Part shown: in pieces, positions 1 to 8,256 of the stretch
Layout: each line of letters starts with the position of its first letter
Numbering within the stretch: the stretch's first letter is position 1
Source of the DNA: Candidimonas sp. SYP-B2681
GTDB lineage: Bacteria; Pseudomonadota; Gammaproteobacteria; Burkholderiales; Burkholderiaceae_B
Length of the DNA stretch: 64,000 nucleotides
NCBI RefSeq assembly: GCF_003971065.1
Contig: NZ_RYDV01000002.1
Location: forward strand, 521,770-585,769
Direction: 5' to 3'
The notes under the pieces: model-generated
What the model saw: the letters and a program-made list of their open reading frames with translations, nothing else
What the model was told of the DNA's origin: nothing
The model's database searches: none
Translations under genes and position numbers: made by a program

Positions 1-434
1 TCTTTTCGTAGATCTTCCAATGTCCGCGTGTCGGTTGCTTGCGTGGGCACAGGCTTAGGTGATTCAGGGCTTGTCATCTTCTTGGCGCGTCCTCGGGGTT
101 TGGGTTTTAAAGCAGCCAGACCGCCTTCATCATACTGCCGTTTCCAAGCCGAAACGACTCCGACACCACCGCGCAAATCGAATAGGATTGCCACCTGCCG
201 ATAGGACAGCTGCTCTCGCTGCATACGCTCCAAGACTGAGCGTTTGAACTCAGCGCTATAGTGACTGAACTTCTTGCGTAGCCCGGCCCCACCGTGCTGG
301 AGGTAGCTCTCGACCCACTGGCGAACGGTCGCATTATTCACGCCATGCTTGATCCCAACCTTGTTGTAGCCCACTACGCCTGATAAATACTCCTGAACCA
401 CAGATCGTTTAAAGCTTTCGTCATACTTCGTCAT
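1..434 (-). CDS. IS3-family transposase OrfA, partial at window edge
   Basis: Minus-strand frame open from the ATG at 434 to the window edge, about 144 residues visible and no stop. It begins MTKYDESFKRSVVQEYLSG and contains two helix-turn-helix repeats: residues about 5-45 (with NNATVRQWVESY) and about 60-105 (with LSYRQVAILFDLRGG and VSAWKRQYDEGGLAALKPK). This tandem HTH layout is typical of IS150-group OrfA, the DNA-binding part of the transposase that is joined to the DDE catalytic OrfB by programmed frameshifting. Visible codons are intact. The catalytic part is outside the window, so activity cannot be judged. Confidence 0.85.
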   Translation of the reverse strand, partial: MTKYDESFKRSVVQEYLSGVVGYNKVGIKHGVNNATVRQWVESYLQHGGAGLRKKFSHYSAEFKRSVLERMQREQLSYRQVAILFDLRGGVGVVSAWKRQYDEGGLAALKPKPRGRAKKMTSPESPKPVPTQATDTRTLEDLRK

Positions 435-440
435 GAAAAA

Positions 441-478
441 CACCCCAAAGGTTGGATGGGTGTCCAACTTTTGGGGTG
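441..478. repeat. Hairpin at IS terminus
   Basis: Arms CACCCCAAAGGTTGGA (441-456) and TCCAACTTTTGGGGTG (463-478) pair over 16 positions with one G-T wobble around a 6-nt loop. It lies between the IS end and the orfA start, so it may hinder translation of transcripts entering from outside, as hairpins at IS ends can do. It is also just downstream of the cytochrome c gene and could help end that transcript. Confidence 0.7.
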
Positions 479-518
479 CAGTTCAATTTCGGCGGTTTTT
501 CTGTGGCTAACGTAGTTC

Positions 519-1457
519 TTACTGAACGGATTGCACCATATATTGAACAGCCGCTTTCATTTCAGCATCGCTGGCTTGTGAGCCGCCACGTGGTGGCATG
601 GCACCTACGCCGTGGATTGCATTCTGAACCATGGTGTCCATACCGGTAGCGACGTATTTGGCCCATGCAGCCTTATCGCCGAACTTGGGAGCGTTCGCAA
701 CGCCGCTGGCATGGCAGGCGAAGCAAACCGCTTTATAGAGCTTCTCGCCAGCCGGATCAATAGAGGCCGTGTCCGCGGCGGGGGCTGCCGCCGGTGCTGC
801 GGCAGCAGGCGCTGCAGCTGCTGCCTTCGGCGCTTCAGCTTTTGGAGCGGCAGCAGGGGCGGCAGCAGGAGCAGGGGCTGGAGCAGCAGCAGCGGTTGCA
901 GCGGGCTTGGCAGCTGCTTCGGCTTTATCGCCAGCGGGTTCGGTAGGTTCTTCGAACGATGCGCCCGATTTGTTCGCCATATACACGACAGCACGTGCGA
1001 CTTCGAAGTCGCTTAAAGCGGGGTTGCCGCCTTTAGGAGGCATTGCGTTCAGGCCATGAATTGCATTTTTGACGAGCGTCTCGTAGCCCTTCTTGATAAA
1101 CGGGGCCCATGCCGCTGAATCGCCGATTTTGTGAGCCCCTGCTACGCCGGCAGTATGGCAGGCGGTACAGGTCGTATCGAACACTTGCTGACCCGTCTTG
1201 AATACTTTGGGTGCATTGGCATCAACAAGAGCAAAGCCGGCCACTGGCTTGATGCGAGTGGCAATTGCTTCGGCCGATTGAGCATCGGAACCTGAGCCCA
1301 TGAAGGAGGTTGTCATGACCAGCTTGATCAGCAGGAGAATAACCAGAATCGGCACGATGAAGGCCAGGATTACGGTTACGATCAGCTGCTTGGGCGTCTT
1401 GATAAGGCCTTCGTGATCCTCGATGGTCGCTTCAACGTGTTCTTCTGTGTTGTTCAT
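519..1457 (-). CDS. Membrane-anchored dihaem cytochrome c (cytochrome c5 family)
   Basis: 312 residues from the ATG at 1457 (MNNTEEHVEATIEDHEG). A single transmembrane helix at about residues 25-48 anchors the protein with its body in the periplasm. Two cytochrome c5-like domains follow, each with a haem-binding motif (CTACH and CFACH) and a downstream AMPPKGG or AMPPRGG loop supplying the likely Met axial ligand. They are joined by a linker of roughly 70 residues that is almost entirely Ala/Pro/Glu/Lys. The role is electron transfer, probably to or from a respiratory complex; the partner cannot be named. The frame stays open 49 codons upstream, but that extension reads like leader sequence. 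The Ala-rich linker gives long false frames on the other strand. Confidence 0.9.
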   Translation of the reverse strand: MNNTEEHVEATIEDHEGLIKTPKQLIVTVILAFIVPILVILLLIKLVMTTSFMGSGSDAQSAEAIATRIKPVAGFALVDANAPKVFKTGQQVFDTTCTACHTAGVAGAHKIGDSAAWAPFIKKGYETLVKNAIHGLNAMPPKGGNPALSDFEVARAVVYMANKSGASFEEPTEPAGDKAEAAAKPAATAAAAPAPAPAAAPAAAPKAEAPKAAAAAPAAAAPAAAPAADTASIDPAGEKLYKAVCFACHASGVANAPKFGDKAAWAKYVATGMDTMVQNAIHGVGAMPPRGGSQASDAEMKAAVQYMVQSVQ

Positions 1458-1575
1458 AATCGAATCCTGCGTGTTCCTGGTCAGAAGGCGCGAAGGCCTG
1501 AATTCTGTATGGATGTGCTTTGTAAATTGCCTAAGTACACATGTATGCGTAAGGCCCCGGGCACTTGAAGCAAGG

Positions 1576-1581
1576 ATTATA
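1576..1581 (-). promoter_or_regulatory. Possible -10 box of the cytochrome c gene
   Basis: The minus strand reads TATAAT here, about 120 nt before the cytochrome c start codon. No good -35 box is visible at the right distance (ATGCAC at 17 bp is poor), so this is only a candidate. Confidence 0.3.
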
Positions 1582-1707
1582 ACGAGACTGCCGTTTAAGT
1601 GCATGAAAGTTGATGATTCTCAAATTTGCTTCACTTTTCTGCTGGAAAAAAGAAATGAATTTGCGGAATAGAAAGAGCTTGCCTAAACACGCTACAATGT
1701 CGACCCG

Positions 1708-1782
1708 GCGCCCGTATTTCAATGGATAGAATAAGAGCCTCCGAAGCTTTAGATACAGGTTCGATTCCTGTCGGGCGCGCCA
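1708..1782 (+). tRNA. tRNA-Arg (anticodon CCG)
   Basis: A 75-nt cloverleaf. Acceptor arms GCGCCCG (1708-1714) and CGGGCGC (1772-1778) pair, followed by a discriminator G and an encoded CCA. The anticodon stem AGAGC/GCTTT encloses the loop CTCCGAA, giving anticodon CCG, which reads the Arg codon CGG. The T arm is ACAGG-TTCGATT-CCTGT. The first base pair of the D stem is a U-U mismatch. A TACAAT hexamer at 1693-1698 may be the -10 box. Confidence 0.93.
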
Positions 1783-1837
1783 CAGATCAACGTTTCGAGC
1801 GTCGCATGGCGACGTTGTAAAACAGAATGACACCCCC

Positions 1838-1873
1838 AAACCCGCATAGCTGAACGCTTTGCGGGTTTTTTTT
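1838..1873 (+). terminator. Rho-independent terminator after tRNA-Arg
   Basis: AAACCCGCA (1838-1846) pairs with TGCGGGTTT (1860-1868) and is followed by an unbroken T run. It ends the tRNA transcript. The hairpin may also stop minus-strand transcription leaving the transaminase gene, although the T run is on the plus side. Confidence 0.85.
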
Positions 1874-1930
1874 TTTGTGAGCCCCTGGTCAGTGAAACCA
1901 AGGCAGGCGCCGACCTATGCTTCCGGATAT

Positions 1931-2827
1931 TTACGTATGCGTGATCCCAATGTTGGGCTGTTGGACACTTTCTGTGCGACGGCCCAATTGCTTTTCGGTT
2001 TGATACAGTCCATATAGCGTCATTGACAACGGGCCCGGGCGCCCATTGGCTACCGGCATTCCGTCTATTGAGGTAACGGGCAGGACTTCTTTGGCCGCGG
2101 AGGAAAGGAACACCTCGTCCGCATTCAGAACTTCGTCTTTCAAAATATCTCGTGTCTGAAATGGGATGCGATGCCGTTCGCATAGTTCTTCAAACAAACC
2201 ATACCGGATACCTTCAAGAACGCGGTTGTCCTTTCTTGGTCCGAGCAGAGCGCCATTCTTTATTATCCATACGTTCGCCGCCGACGCCTCGGTCAGCACG
2301 CCATTGCGAAACTGAATTGTTTCGACGGCGCCGTTTTGCGCTGCATTTTGGGCGGCGAGAACATTGCCCAGCAACGAAATGGATTTAATATCGCAGTGCA
2401 GCCAACGGCCGTCTTGCATCGTCACACAAGCCACTCCGTGTTCACGGGCTTCTTTGGAGGGCGTTGGTAGGGGATTCACCATAATGAATACGGTGGGCTT
2501 AACGCTTAGCGGAAATGCATGAGCTCGATTCGCTACGCCGCGGGTGACATGCAGATAAACCATTTGATCTTCTGCTTCGTATTCGTCGATAAGCCGCTCT
2601 ATTATCTGGAACCACTCGTCGTTCGAATAGGGGTTTTCTATACCGATCGATGACAGGCTTCGGGCGAGTCGAGCAATGTGTTCTTCGGCGCGGAACATTT
2701 GTCGCTGGTAGACGGGGATGACATCGTAGACCCCATCGCCAAAAATGAAGCCGCGATCGAGTACAGGCACGGTGGCTTGGGATAATGGAAGGAACTGCCC
2801 ATTTAAATAAACTACCTGGTCCATCAT
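1931..2827 (-). CDS. D-amino-acid transaminase (class IV PLP aminotransferase)
   Basis: 298 residues from the first of two adjacent ATGs at 2827; GGAG sits at the right distance upstream, so the longer open frame to 2944 is not needed. The fold-type IV signature is clear: VPVLDRGFIFGDGVYDV near the N-terminus, the PLP-binding lysine at about K148 in HCDIKSISLLGN, and LTEASAANVW for phosphate binding. The CDIKS context and the length match D-alanine/D-amino-acid transaminases better than branched-chain IlvE enzymes. Such enzymes move the amino group between D-amino acids and 2-oxo acids in the cytoplasm. It is the last gene of an operon with an aldolase-like PLP enzyme 73 bp upstream and an amino-acid ABC transporter, so catabolism of an imported D-amino acid is the likely job. 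Substrate is inferred. Confidence 0.85.
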   Translation of the reverse strand: MMDQVVYLNGQFLPLSQATVPVLDRGFIFGDGVYDVIPVYQRQMFRAEEHIARLARSLSSIGIENPYSNDEWFQIIERLIDEYEAEDQMVYLHVTRGVANRAHAFPLSVKPTVFIMVNPLPTPSKEAREHGVACVTMQDGRWLHCDIKSISLLGNVLAAQNAAQNGAVETIQFRNGVLTEASAANVWIIKNGALLGPRKDNRVLEGIRYGLFEELCERHRIPFQTRDILKDEVLNADEVFLSSAAKEVLPVTSIDGMPVANGRPGPLSMTLYGLYQTEKQLGRRTESVQQPNIGITHT

Positions 2828-2900
2828 GTGATCTCTCCAGTTAACGTTATTTTGTCTTATCGGTAAGCAAACTTTTGATGATGAGGTGTCGCGGCATTGC

Positions 2901-4016
2901 TTATAGCAATGCCCCACGTGCGGAAATCGGCCAGACCGCTTCAACGACTTCGCCGCGGACGCAAATAATGTCGTCGTACAGGTTCACGGTGGGGTCGCAG
3001 TGGCCTGGAATCAACATAAGGCGGGACTCTAGTGATAAAGAGTCGCCGTCGGGCGTAGCGATCACCCCGTGCTCATCGGATGCTTTTACGTATTGGAGGT
3101 CGTCGCGCTGCCAGACAATAGGCATGCCGGAGTCGACGCTCGAAGCTTTCAGGCCTGCGTCCACAATCGCCTGTTCTTCGCTTGGACGGCTCATTACGGT
3201 GGTGAGAACGAATAGTGAGTTCTGAAAGCTCACCTCGTTTTCCGAGAGTTCATTGCGACCGTAATCGCTGTCCATGAAAATGTACGACCCGGCCTGTAGT
3301 TCCGTGTAGATGCCTGAATCGCGTTCAAGCATGAAGGTGCCGGTGCCAGCGCCGGTGATAGTCTGTACTGGTATTCCCCGCGCCTCGATAAGCGTTCTGG
3401 TGTCTAGCGCCGCCTGTGCCGCTGCGGCGATGGCTTGCGCGCGCTGCGTAGGCAAGCGCATGTGCTGTGCCGTACCCTGATAGCAGTGCAGTCCGGCAAA
3501 CCTGAGGTTTTCAGTTGATGAAATCTGCTCGGCAAGTTCATATGCCGCGAGACCGGGAGAGACTCCGCAGCGGTTGGCACCCACGTTTACTTCTACATAT
3601 ACGTCAAGCGTTACGCCACGCAAATGCGCTGCCTTTGCTAGCGCATCAATTTGCGATGCGTGGTCTACCAGCACGCCAATTTGTGCCTTCGCCGCCAGAT
3701 CCATTAAGTGTTTTAGCTTTGTTTGCCCGACAATTTCGTTGGTTATTAAGACGTTATTGACGCCTGCCTCGACAAATACCGCTGCTTCGCTGACTTTCTG
3801 ACAGCATATTCCGACAGCGCCCAGTGCGATCTGCCGCAATGCGATCTGGGGGCACTTATGGCTCTTTGCGTGTGGTCTAAGCCGCACCCCATGGCGATCG
3901 AGCGCGCTCATCATCCGGTTCAGATTGTGCTCGAACGCATCCATGTCTAGCAGCAGGGCGGGAGTGTCTATGGTATTTACGTGATCGCCTACGTTAGCGG
4001 CCTTCCACGGGCTCAT
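2901..4016 (-). CDS. 3-hydroxy-D-aspartate / D-threonine aldolase-like PLP enzyme (DSD1 family)
   Basis: 371 residues. The N-terminal alanine-racemase-type barrel starts at about residue 16 (IDTPALLLDMDAFEHNL) and carries the PLP lysine K51 in RPHAKSHK. The C-terminal domain has the metal-binding HCD (about H339/D341) in GHCDPTVNLYD of D-threonine aldolases and relatives. Segments such as VGICCQKVSEA, GSYIFMDSDYGR, VVDAGLK-like IVDAGLKASSVDSG and VWPISARG resemble, from memory, beta-hydroxyaspartate aldolase BhcC and D-3-hydroxyaspartate aldolase of Paracoccus more than generic D-threonine aldolase. Those cleave 3-hydroxyaspartate to glycine and glyoxylate, using PLP and a divalent metal. No BhcA, BhcB or BhcD homologues accompany it. 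Start ATG at 4016, 31 bp after the ABC ATPase. D-serine dehydratase activity is an alternative. Confidence 0.85.
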   Translation of the reverse strand: MSPWKAANVGDHVNTIDTPALLLDMDAFEHNLNRMMSALDRHGVRLRPHAKSHKCPQIALRQIALGAVGICCQKVSEAAVFVEAGVNNVLITNEIVGQTKLKHLMDLAAKAQIGVLVDHASQIDALAKAAHLRGVTLDVYVEVNVGANRCGVSPGLAAYELAEQISSTENLRFAGLHCYQGTAQHMRLPTQRAQAIAAAAQAALDTRTLIEARGIPVQTITGAGTGTFMLERDSGIYTELQAGSYIFMDSDYGRNELSENEVSFQNSLFVLTTVMSRPSEEQAIVDAGLKASSVDSGMPIVWQRDDLQYVKASDEHGVIATPDGDSLSLESRLMLIPGHCDPTVNLYDDIICVRGEVVEAVWPISARGALL

Positions 4017-4047
4017 GGGGTTTTCCTGTCAACAGTTAAGTAATTTA

Positions 4048-4773
4048 TTAGTGAATGATTTTTTGCAAAAAGCTCTGTGCGCGCTGCGACCGTTGAGTAG
4101 TAAAGAATTCGTCCTTGCTGCAGTCCTCGATAATGTGGCCCATATCCATAAAGATCACGCGGTCTGCAACCTTTCTGGCGAAGCCCATCTCGTGCGTGAC
4201 AACGATCATCGTCATTCCTTCCTGAGCCAGGTCGACCATAACGTCCAGTACTTCGGTAATCATCTCGGGGTCAAGAGCTGAAGTGGGCTCGTCAAATAGC
4301 ATGGCAAGCGGATCCATCGACAGCGCTCTGGCGATAGCCACTCGTTGTTGCTGTCCCCCTGATAGCTGGCTGGGAAACTTATCCTTATGGGCAAGCAGGC
4401 CGACACGTTCCAGATACTTAAGCGCTCTCTCTTGTGCCTCTAGCGAGCTTCGCTTCAAGACTTTTACTTGGGGCAGGGTGATATTTTTTATGACCGACAT
4501 ATGGGGAAAGAGCTCAAAACTTTGAAATACCATTCCTATGCGAGACCGTAGCGCGGGCAGATTTGTCTTGGGGTCTGCTACGGAAATTCCATCGACAATG
4601 ATTTCTCCGCTTTGAATGGGCTCGAGACCATTGATGGTTTTGATCAGGGTCGATTTGCCCGATCCCGATGGGCCGCACACAACCACGACTTCGCCTTTCT
4701 CGATGCGAGTCGAACAATCGCTCAGAACCTGAAAATTTCCATAGCTCTTACTAACGTTTTTCATTTCAATCAT
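4048..4773 (-). CDS. Polar/acidic amino-acid ABC transporter ATP-binding protein
   Basis: 241 residues, the usual length for GlnQ/GltL-type ATPases. Walker A is GPSGSGKST, the Q-loop follows in GMVFQSFELFPHMSV, the ABC signature is [15 protein letters not shown], and Walker B plus D-loop reads [14 protein letters not shown], with the switch His in VVTHEMGFA. It powers import through the two permeases encoded just upstream in the same operon. GAGG lies 5 nt before the ATG at 4773. Gene order (binding protein, two permeases, ATPase) matches gltIJKL. Confidence 0.92.
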   Translation of the reverse strand: MIEMKNVSKSYGNFQVLSDCSTRIEKGEVVVVCGPSGSGKSTLIKTINGLEPIQSGEIIVDGISVADPKTNLPALRSRIGMVFQSFELFPHMSVIKNITLPQVKVLKRSSLEAQERALKYLERVGLLAHKDKFPSQLSGGQQQRVAIARALSMDPLAMLFDEPTSALDPEMITEVLDVMVDLAQEGMTMIVVTHEMGFARKVADRVIFMDMGHIIEDCSKDEFFTTQRSQRAQSFLQKIIH

Positions 4774-4813
4774 TGGGTCCTCGATGGCGGTTCAATTCAT
4801 GTAGTGTGGGCAT

Positions 4814-5506
4814 TCAGGTTGCAATCGCTGCTTGTCTTTCCATCCGCTTCACCATCAGGGACAAGCCAAAGCTGATTGAAAAATAGACCAGAGCAACGAA
4901 CAAGTACATTTCAACCATGCGCCCGTCCCTTTGTGCAATTTTGCTGGCCGCGCCGACGAAGTCAGTGATCGACAAGACATAGACCAACGATACATCCTGG
5001 AAAAGGATGATGGTCTGGGTTAACAGAACAGGCATCATGTTCCTAAAGGCTTGGGGCAAAATAATAGTCGTCATGGATTGAAATGAATTCATTCCCAAGG
5101 CTTTTGCGGCCATGTGTTGCCCCTGAGGAATCGACTGGATACCGGCGCGTATGATTTCGCAGTAATAGGCCGCTTCGAAGAGAACGAAAGTGATTAGCGA
5201 GGACGAGAATGCGCCGACTCTGACGGGTTGATCGGATCCTATAAGCCACGCGCCGATGTATGGCACGAGGAAATAGAACCAGAAAATGACCAGGACGAGT
5301 GGCACGGCTCGTATCGTATTGACATAGGTGGAAGCCGTTCCCGATATCAGCCAGTTGCTCGATAGTCGCATCATGGCCAGTAAGGTACCCAGGAGTATGC
5401 CGCCCGACATGGCAAGGATGGTCAGCTTAAGGGTGAATGACATCCCGGTCGAGAATAGGTAGACCCACGACCGCTCAATGACGTTGAAATCCAGGTCGCC
5501 CAGCAT
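4814..5506 (-). CDS. Amino-acid ABC transporter permease (GltK-like)
   Basis: 230 residues, inner membrane, with about five hydrophobic segments. The EAA coupling motif is in EIIRAGIQSIPQGQHMAAKALG (near residues 120-142), which contacts the ATPase. The start at 5506 lies one base after the stop of the preceding permease, showing translational coupling. Together the two permeases form the heteromeric channel expected for a GltIJKL-type system. Confidence 0.9.
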   Translation of the reverse strand: MLGDLDFNVIERSWVYLFSTGMSFTLKLTILAMSGGILLGTLLAMMRLSSNWLISGTASTYVNTIRAVPLVLVIFWFYFLVPYIGAWLIGSDQPVRVGAFSSSLITFVLFEAAYYCEIIRAGIQSIPQGQHMAAKALGMNSFQSMTTIILPQAFRNMMPVLLTQTIILFQDVSLVYVLSITDFVGAASKIAQRDGRMVEMYLFVALVYFSISFGLSLMVKRMERQAAIAT

Positions 5507-5507
5507 G

Positions 5508-6266
5508 TCAGTTTTTCCTTTGCGAAACAGATTTGCTGCCGCTAAATCCGGGTATGGCTACGCGCTTTTCCAGCAAACGCATGAACATAAGAATCGTCAC
5601 GTTGATGAGCAGATAGATCAGTGTGGCTGCCGTAAACGCCTCAAAGGTTTGGAACGAAAATTCGCTCATTGCACGCGTGCTGGCGGTAAGCTCGAGCAGC
5701 CCTATTGTCAGGCCCACCGCGCTGTTTTTTATGATGTTTAGACACTCGCTTCCTAAAGGCGGCAACGCTATACGGAACGCCATCGGCAGCAGTACGTAGC
5801 GATAAGTCTGTGGCAATGTAAAACCCAGCGCATTCCCCGCTAACTTCTGGCCTGGCGGCAACGAATTGATGCCCGACGAAAGCATGATGGCAATTCGGAC
5901 CGAGTGAAAGAAACCCAGGCACACGATCGCCGTCAGGAAGGGCGAATCCGGCAGCGTTTTAAGCCATGTGCCCACTGTTTCGGGCAGGAGTTCGGGCACA
6001 ACAAAAAACCACAAGAAAAATTGAACCAGAAGAGGGATATTCCGGAACACCTCGATGTAGGCATTCGTTGCGCGTCTTAGCCAGCGGCTGGGCAAAGTAC
6101 GGGCGGTTCCAACGATTATGCCGATCGATACAGCAATGATCGCGGCGATGGCTGAAGTCAATAGTGTCAGATATAGCCCATGTAAGAGCATGTCTATATA
6201 GTTTCCCGAGCCGTGACCGTACGGAGACTGTTCCCAGAATATTCCCCAGTTCCAGTTGTAATTCAT
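5508..6266 (-). CDS. Amino-acid ABC transporter permease (GltJ-like)
   Basis: 252 residues from the ATG at 6266 (MNYNWNWGIFWEQSPYG), chosen because E. coli GltJ begins with a very similar NWNWGIF segment; a TTG five codons upstream (6281) is also open. Hydrophobic segments cover most of the chain, with VEVFRNIPLLVQFF-like sequence (YIEVFRNIPLLVQFF) and the EAA loop SGINSLPPGQKLAGNALG. It pairs with the next permease gene. Acidic amino-acid specificity is inferred from the binding protein. Confidence 0.88.
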   Translation of the reverse strand: MNYNWNWGIFWEQSPYGHGSGNYIDMLLHGLYLTLLTSAIAAIIAVSIGIIVGTARTLPSRWLRRATNAYIEVFRNIPLLVQFFLWFFVVPELLPETVGTWLKTLPDSPFLTAIVCLGFFHSVRIAIMLSSGINSLPPGQKLAGNALGFTLPQTYRYVLLPMAFRIALPPLGSECLNIIKNSAVGLTIGLLELTASTRAMSEFSFQTFEAFTAATLIYLLINVTILMFMRLLEKRVAIPGFSGSKSVSQRKN

Positions 6267-6415
6267 GGTTTGTTCATCCAACTAGTGATTCCTGGAAGCC
6301 AATGCTTCGCGCATTGGTCCTTTTTTGGACGGAGGTCGAGCGGAAGCATGCGGATATACGGATGCCTCCGCTCTATAGACGACAAAGGAGAGATAGGCGC
6401 ACTGCTGCGTACGAC

Positions 6416-7363
6416 CTATTTCGACGGTGAACCGGCTTTATTTACCAAGGCGAAGTAGTGCGCTGGGTCTGGGGAGTCGGTGGGGTTGGCTATTGCCGCC
6501 CGGAGGTAATCCGAAATAGGCCAATTCAAGTTGATACCCTTGGGAGGGATCGGCGATAGAAACCATTTCGAATAGATTTTTTCGATCTCTCCTGATCGAA
6601 ATACATCGGTAATCGCCGTATCTACCGCTGCTTTGAATTGTGGGTCGTCACGGCGCAACATGAGTCCGTATGGATCCACCGACAATGATTCTTGTGAGAT
6701 GGCATACGCTTCAGGATTTTTTGAACTGGCAATGAGGGCGGCGGAGTGAATGTCATCTTGCGCGTAGGCAACCGCGCGTCCCGTCTCGACCAACAAGAAG
6801 GCCTCGCTGTGTTCCGTCGCCGTGGCGACTGTCATACCCAATTTTCTTTCCACATTCAATTGTGAAATTTGTCTGATATTTGTCGTCCCCGACATGGAAA
6901 CAATGGGCTTGCCTTGCATGTCATCGAGCTTGTTGATGTTGGATGTTTTTTTAGCCAGCAGCCGATTCCCGGTAATGAAGACGGTAGGCGAAAAAGCGAC
7001 TTGTTTTTGCCGTTCAGCAGTATTGGAAGCCCCATCGCATTGCATATCTGTCGTGCCATTTGCCAATAATGGGATCCGAGTGGCTGCAGTCGTAGGAGTA
7101 AGAATCACCTTGATATCGGGGCGCGCCAAAGATTTGCGCACTTGTTCTACGACCTTCATGCATAGATCCAGCGAATAACCGTGAAAGTCCTGTTTATCGT
7201 CTTGATAGTTAAACGGGACAGATGTTTCCCGCACTCCTAAAGAAATACTGCCAGACTCGTTGATCTTTTTGAGAGTACCGGCCAGATCGGATGCCTGGAC
7301 CGATGTCGCCAGAACACCGGCTCCGATGGCTGCAACAACAAACTTTGAGCTTTTGAGTAGCAT
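6416..7363 (-). CDS. Periplasmic amino-acid-binding protein, GltI (glutamate/aspartate) type
   Basis: 315 residues with a signal peptide (about 1-24, cleavage after VQA). The mature part is a type 3 solute-binding protein and aligns by eye with E. coli GltI throughout: LGVRETSVPFNY, TRIPLLANGTTDMQC, AERQKQVAFS, ATEHSEAF and NPIPPK-like SPIPPKGINLNW. The Arg of RETS, the Arg of TRIP and the His of EHSEAF sit where GltI binds the side-chain carboxylate, so a dicarboxylic amino acid ligand is likely. With the downstream aldolase and D-transaminase, a 3-hydroxyaspartate or D-aspartate-like ligand is a reasonable inference. AAAGGA precedes the ATG by 6 nt. Confidence 0.88.
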   Translation of the reverse strand: MLLKSSKFVVAAIGAGVLATSVQASDLAGTLKKINESGSISLGVRETSVPFNYQDDKQDFHGYSLDLCMKVVEQVRKSLARPDIKVILTPTTAATRIPLLANGTTDMQCDGASNTAERQKQVAFSPTVFITGNRLLAKKTSNINKLDDMQGKPIVSMSGTTNIRQISQLNVERKLGMTVATATEHSEAFLLVETGRAVAYAQDDIHSAALIASSKNPEAYAISQESLSVDPYGLMLRRDDPQFKAAVDTAITDVFRSGEIEKIYSKWFLSPIPPKGINLNWPISDYLRAAIANPTDSPDPAHYFALVNKAGSPSK

Positions 7364-7461
7364 TGCTTATCCTTTGAGAGTCATAGACCCTAGTGAGTGG
7401 TAAAGGTGTAAAAGCGGTTTTAATCGAGCGATCCAGTCATCGGTTTTCAGGTCATACGTTG

Positions 7462-8136
7462 TTATGCTTTCGTGCTGGAGCCTTTTGGTTTTCGTTGTTT
7501 CTCTAAATCGGCTAGTGGCACATTCTGTAGAGCTTGAGGAAATCCGTGGCCAATATGTTCCAAAGCACCATATAAGCGTGCCCATCCCTCATCGGTTCGC
7601 AATGGAACCCCCAGAAAGTGGCTTTCAGTTTTAGCGCGCAGCTTCATATACAGCACTCCCGCCAACATAATGCTGACTATCGCCGGAATATCGGCTTCTT
7701 CTGTCAGGCCGTCTATACGGTCTATGAAGGAACGAGCTGCCCGTTCTCTACGATCGGCTAGCTGAGCCGTCAAGTCGTTCCGCTCGACAAGTTCCCACAG
7801 GCGAATTTCCCGAAGGGTATCGTTACTTCCCAGCGCTTCGATTTGCGCCTTGAGCATGGACATGACTAATTCTGAAGGGGGGCGTTGGCTTGACTCGTTG
7901 TCCTTGAGTAAACCAGAGCGGCCGGTCCAGAAATCCTGTTCTTGCATCCAGGCAAGCATGAGTCCGGACATGCCGCCGAAATAACGATAGATGAGTTCCT
8001 TGCTGACACCTGCGCGTTTTGCGATGGCATTGATTCCTACCGCAGCCATGCCATTCTCGCGAATTTGCAATTCCAGTGCGTCGAGTATCAGACGCTCTGT
8101 TTGTTCGCGACGCGACACTTTCTTGGCGGTGGTCAT
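7462..8136 (-). CDS. TetR-family transcriptional regulator
   Basis: 224 residues. The N-terminal helix-turn-helix spans about residues 13-60 (AIAKRAGVSKELIYRYFGG), followed by an all-helical ligand domain of unassigned type. It is the first gene of the minus-strand block, 98 bp ahead of the binding-protein gene and in the same direction, so it probably controls itself and the transporter/aldolase operon. An 18-bp palindrome 46 bp upstream of its start is the likely operator. The ligand is unknown; an operon substrate or product such as hydroxyaspartate would fit. Confidence 0.88.
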   Translation of the reverse strand: MTTAKKVSRREQTERLILDALELQIRENGMAAVGINAIAKRAGVSKELIYRYFGGMSGLMLAWMQEQDFWTGRSGLLKDNESSQRPPSELVMSMLKAQIEALGSNDTLREIRLWELVERNDLTAQLADRRERAARSFIDRIDGLTEEADIPAIVSIMLAGVLYMKLRAKTESHFLGVPLRTDEGWARLYGALEHIGHGFPQALQNVPLADLEKQRKPKGSSTKA

Positions 8137-8182
8137 ATCCTTAGTCCGGTTTTCTGCTCAACGCAATCGGAGTTATAAAAAA

Positions 8183-8200
8183 TGTGACCGTATGGTCACA
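8183..8200. promoter_or_regulatory. Palindromic TetR-type operator
   Basis: TGTGACC-GTAT-GGTCACA forms 7-bp perfect arms. It lies 46 bp upstream of the TetR start. The GACC-N4-GGTC core is typical in size and shape for TetR-family operators. No second copy is seen in the gap before the binding-protein gene, which suggests one transcript from the TetR promoter. Confidence 0.65.
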
Positions 8201-8256
8201 AAAAATTCTAACAGTTTCGGCAAGGCCGGGACAAGAAGATTTTTATAGGGATATAC

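Larger units (their letters stand above)
1..485 (-). mobile_element. IS3-family insertion sequence, left part cut by window edge
   Basis: The window opens inside an insertion sequence read on the minus strand. It holds the 5' part of an IS150-like orfA and the terminal inverted-repeat region. The probable element end is near 485, where the minus strand reads TGAACTGCACCCC followed by AAAAGTTGGAC, which looks like an IS3/IS150-group terminus beginning with TG. The other end and orfB lie outside the window, so neither the target duplication nor intactness can be judged. It sits only about 33 bp beyond the stop codon of the cytochrome c gene. Confidence 0.8.

Noticed and set aside
612..1059. Long Ala/Gly-rich plus-strand reading frames
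   Set aside because: They are antisense to the Ala/Pro linker of the dihaem cytochrome c, whose haem motifs prove the minus-strand frame.
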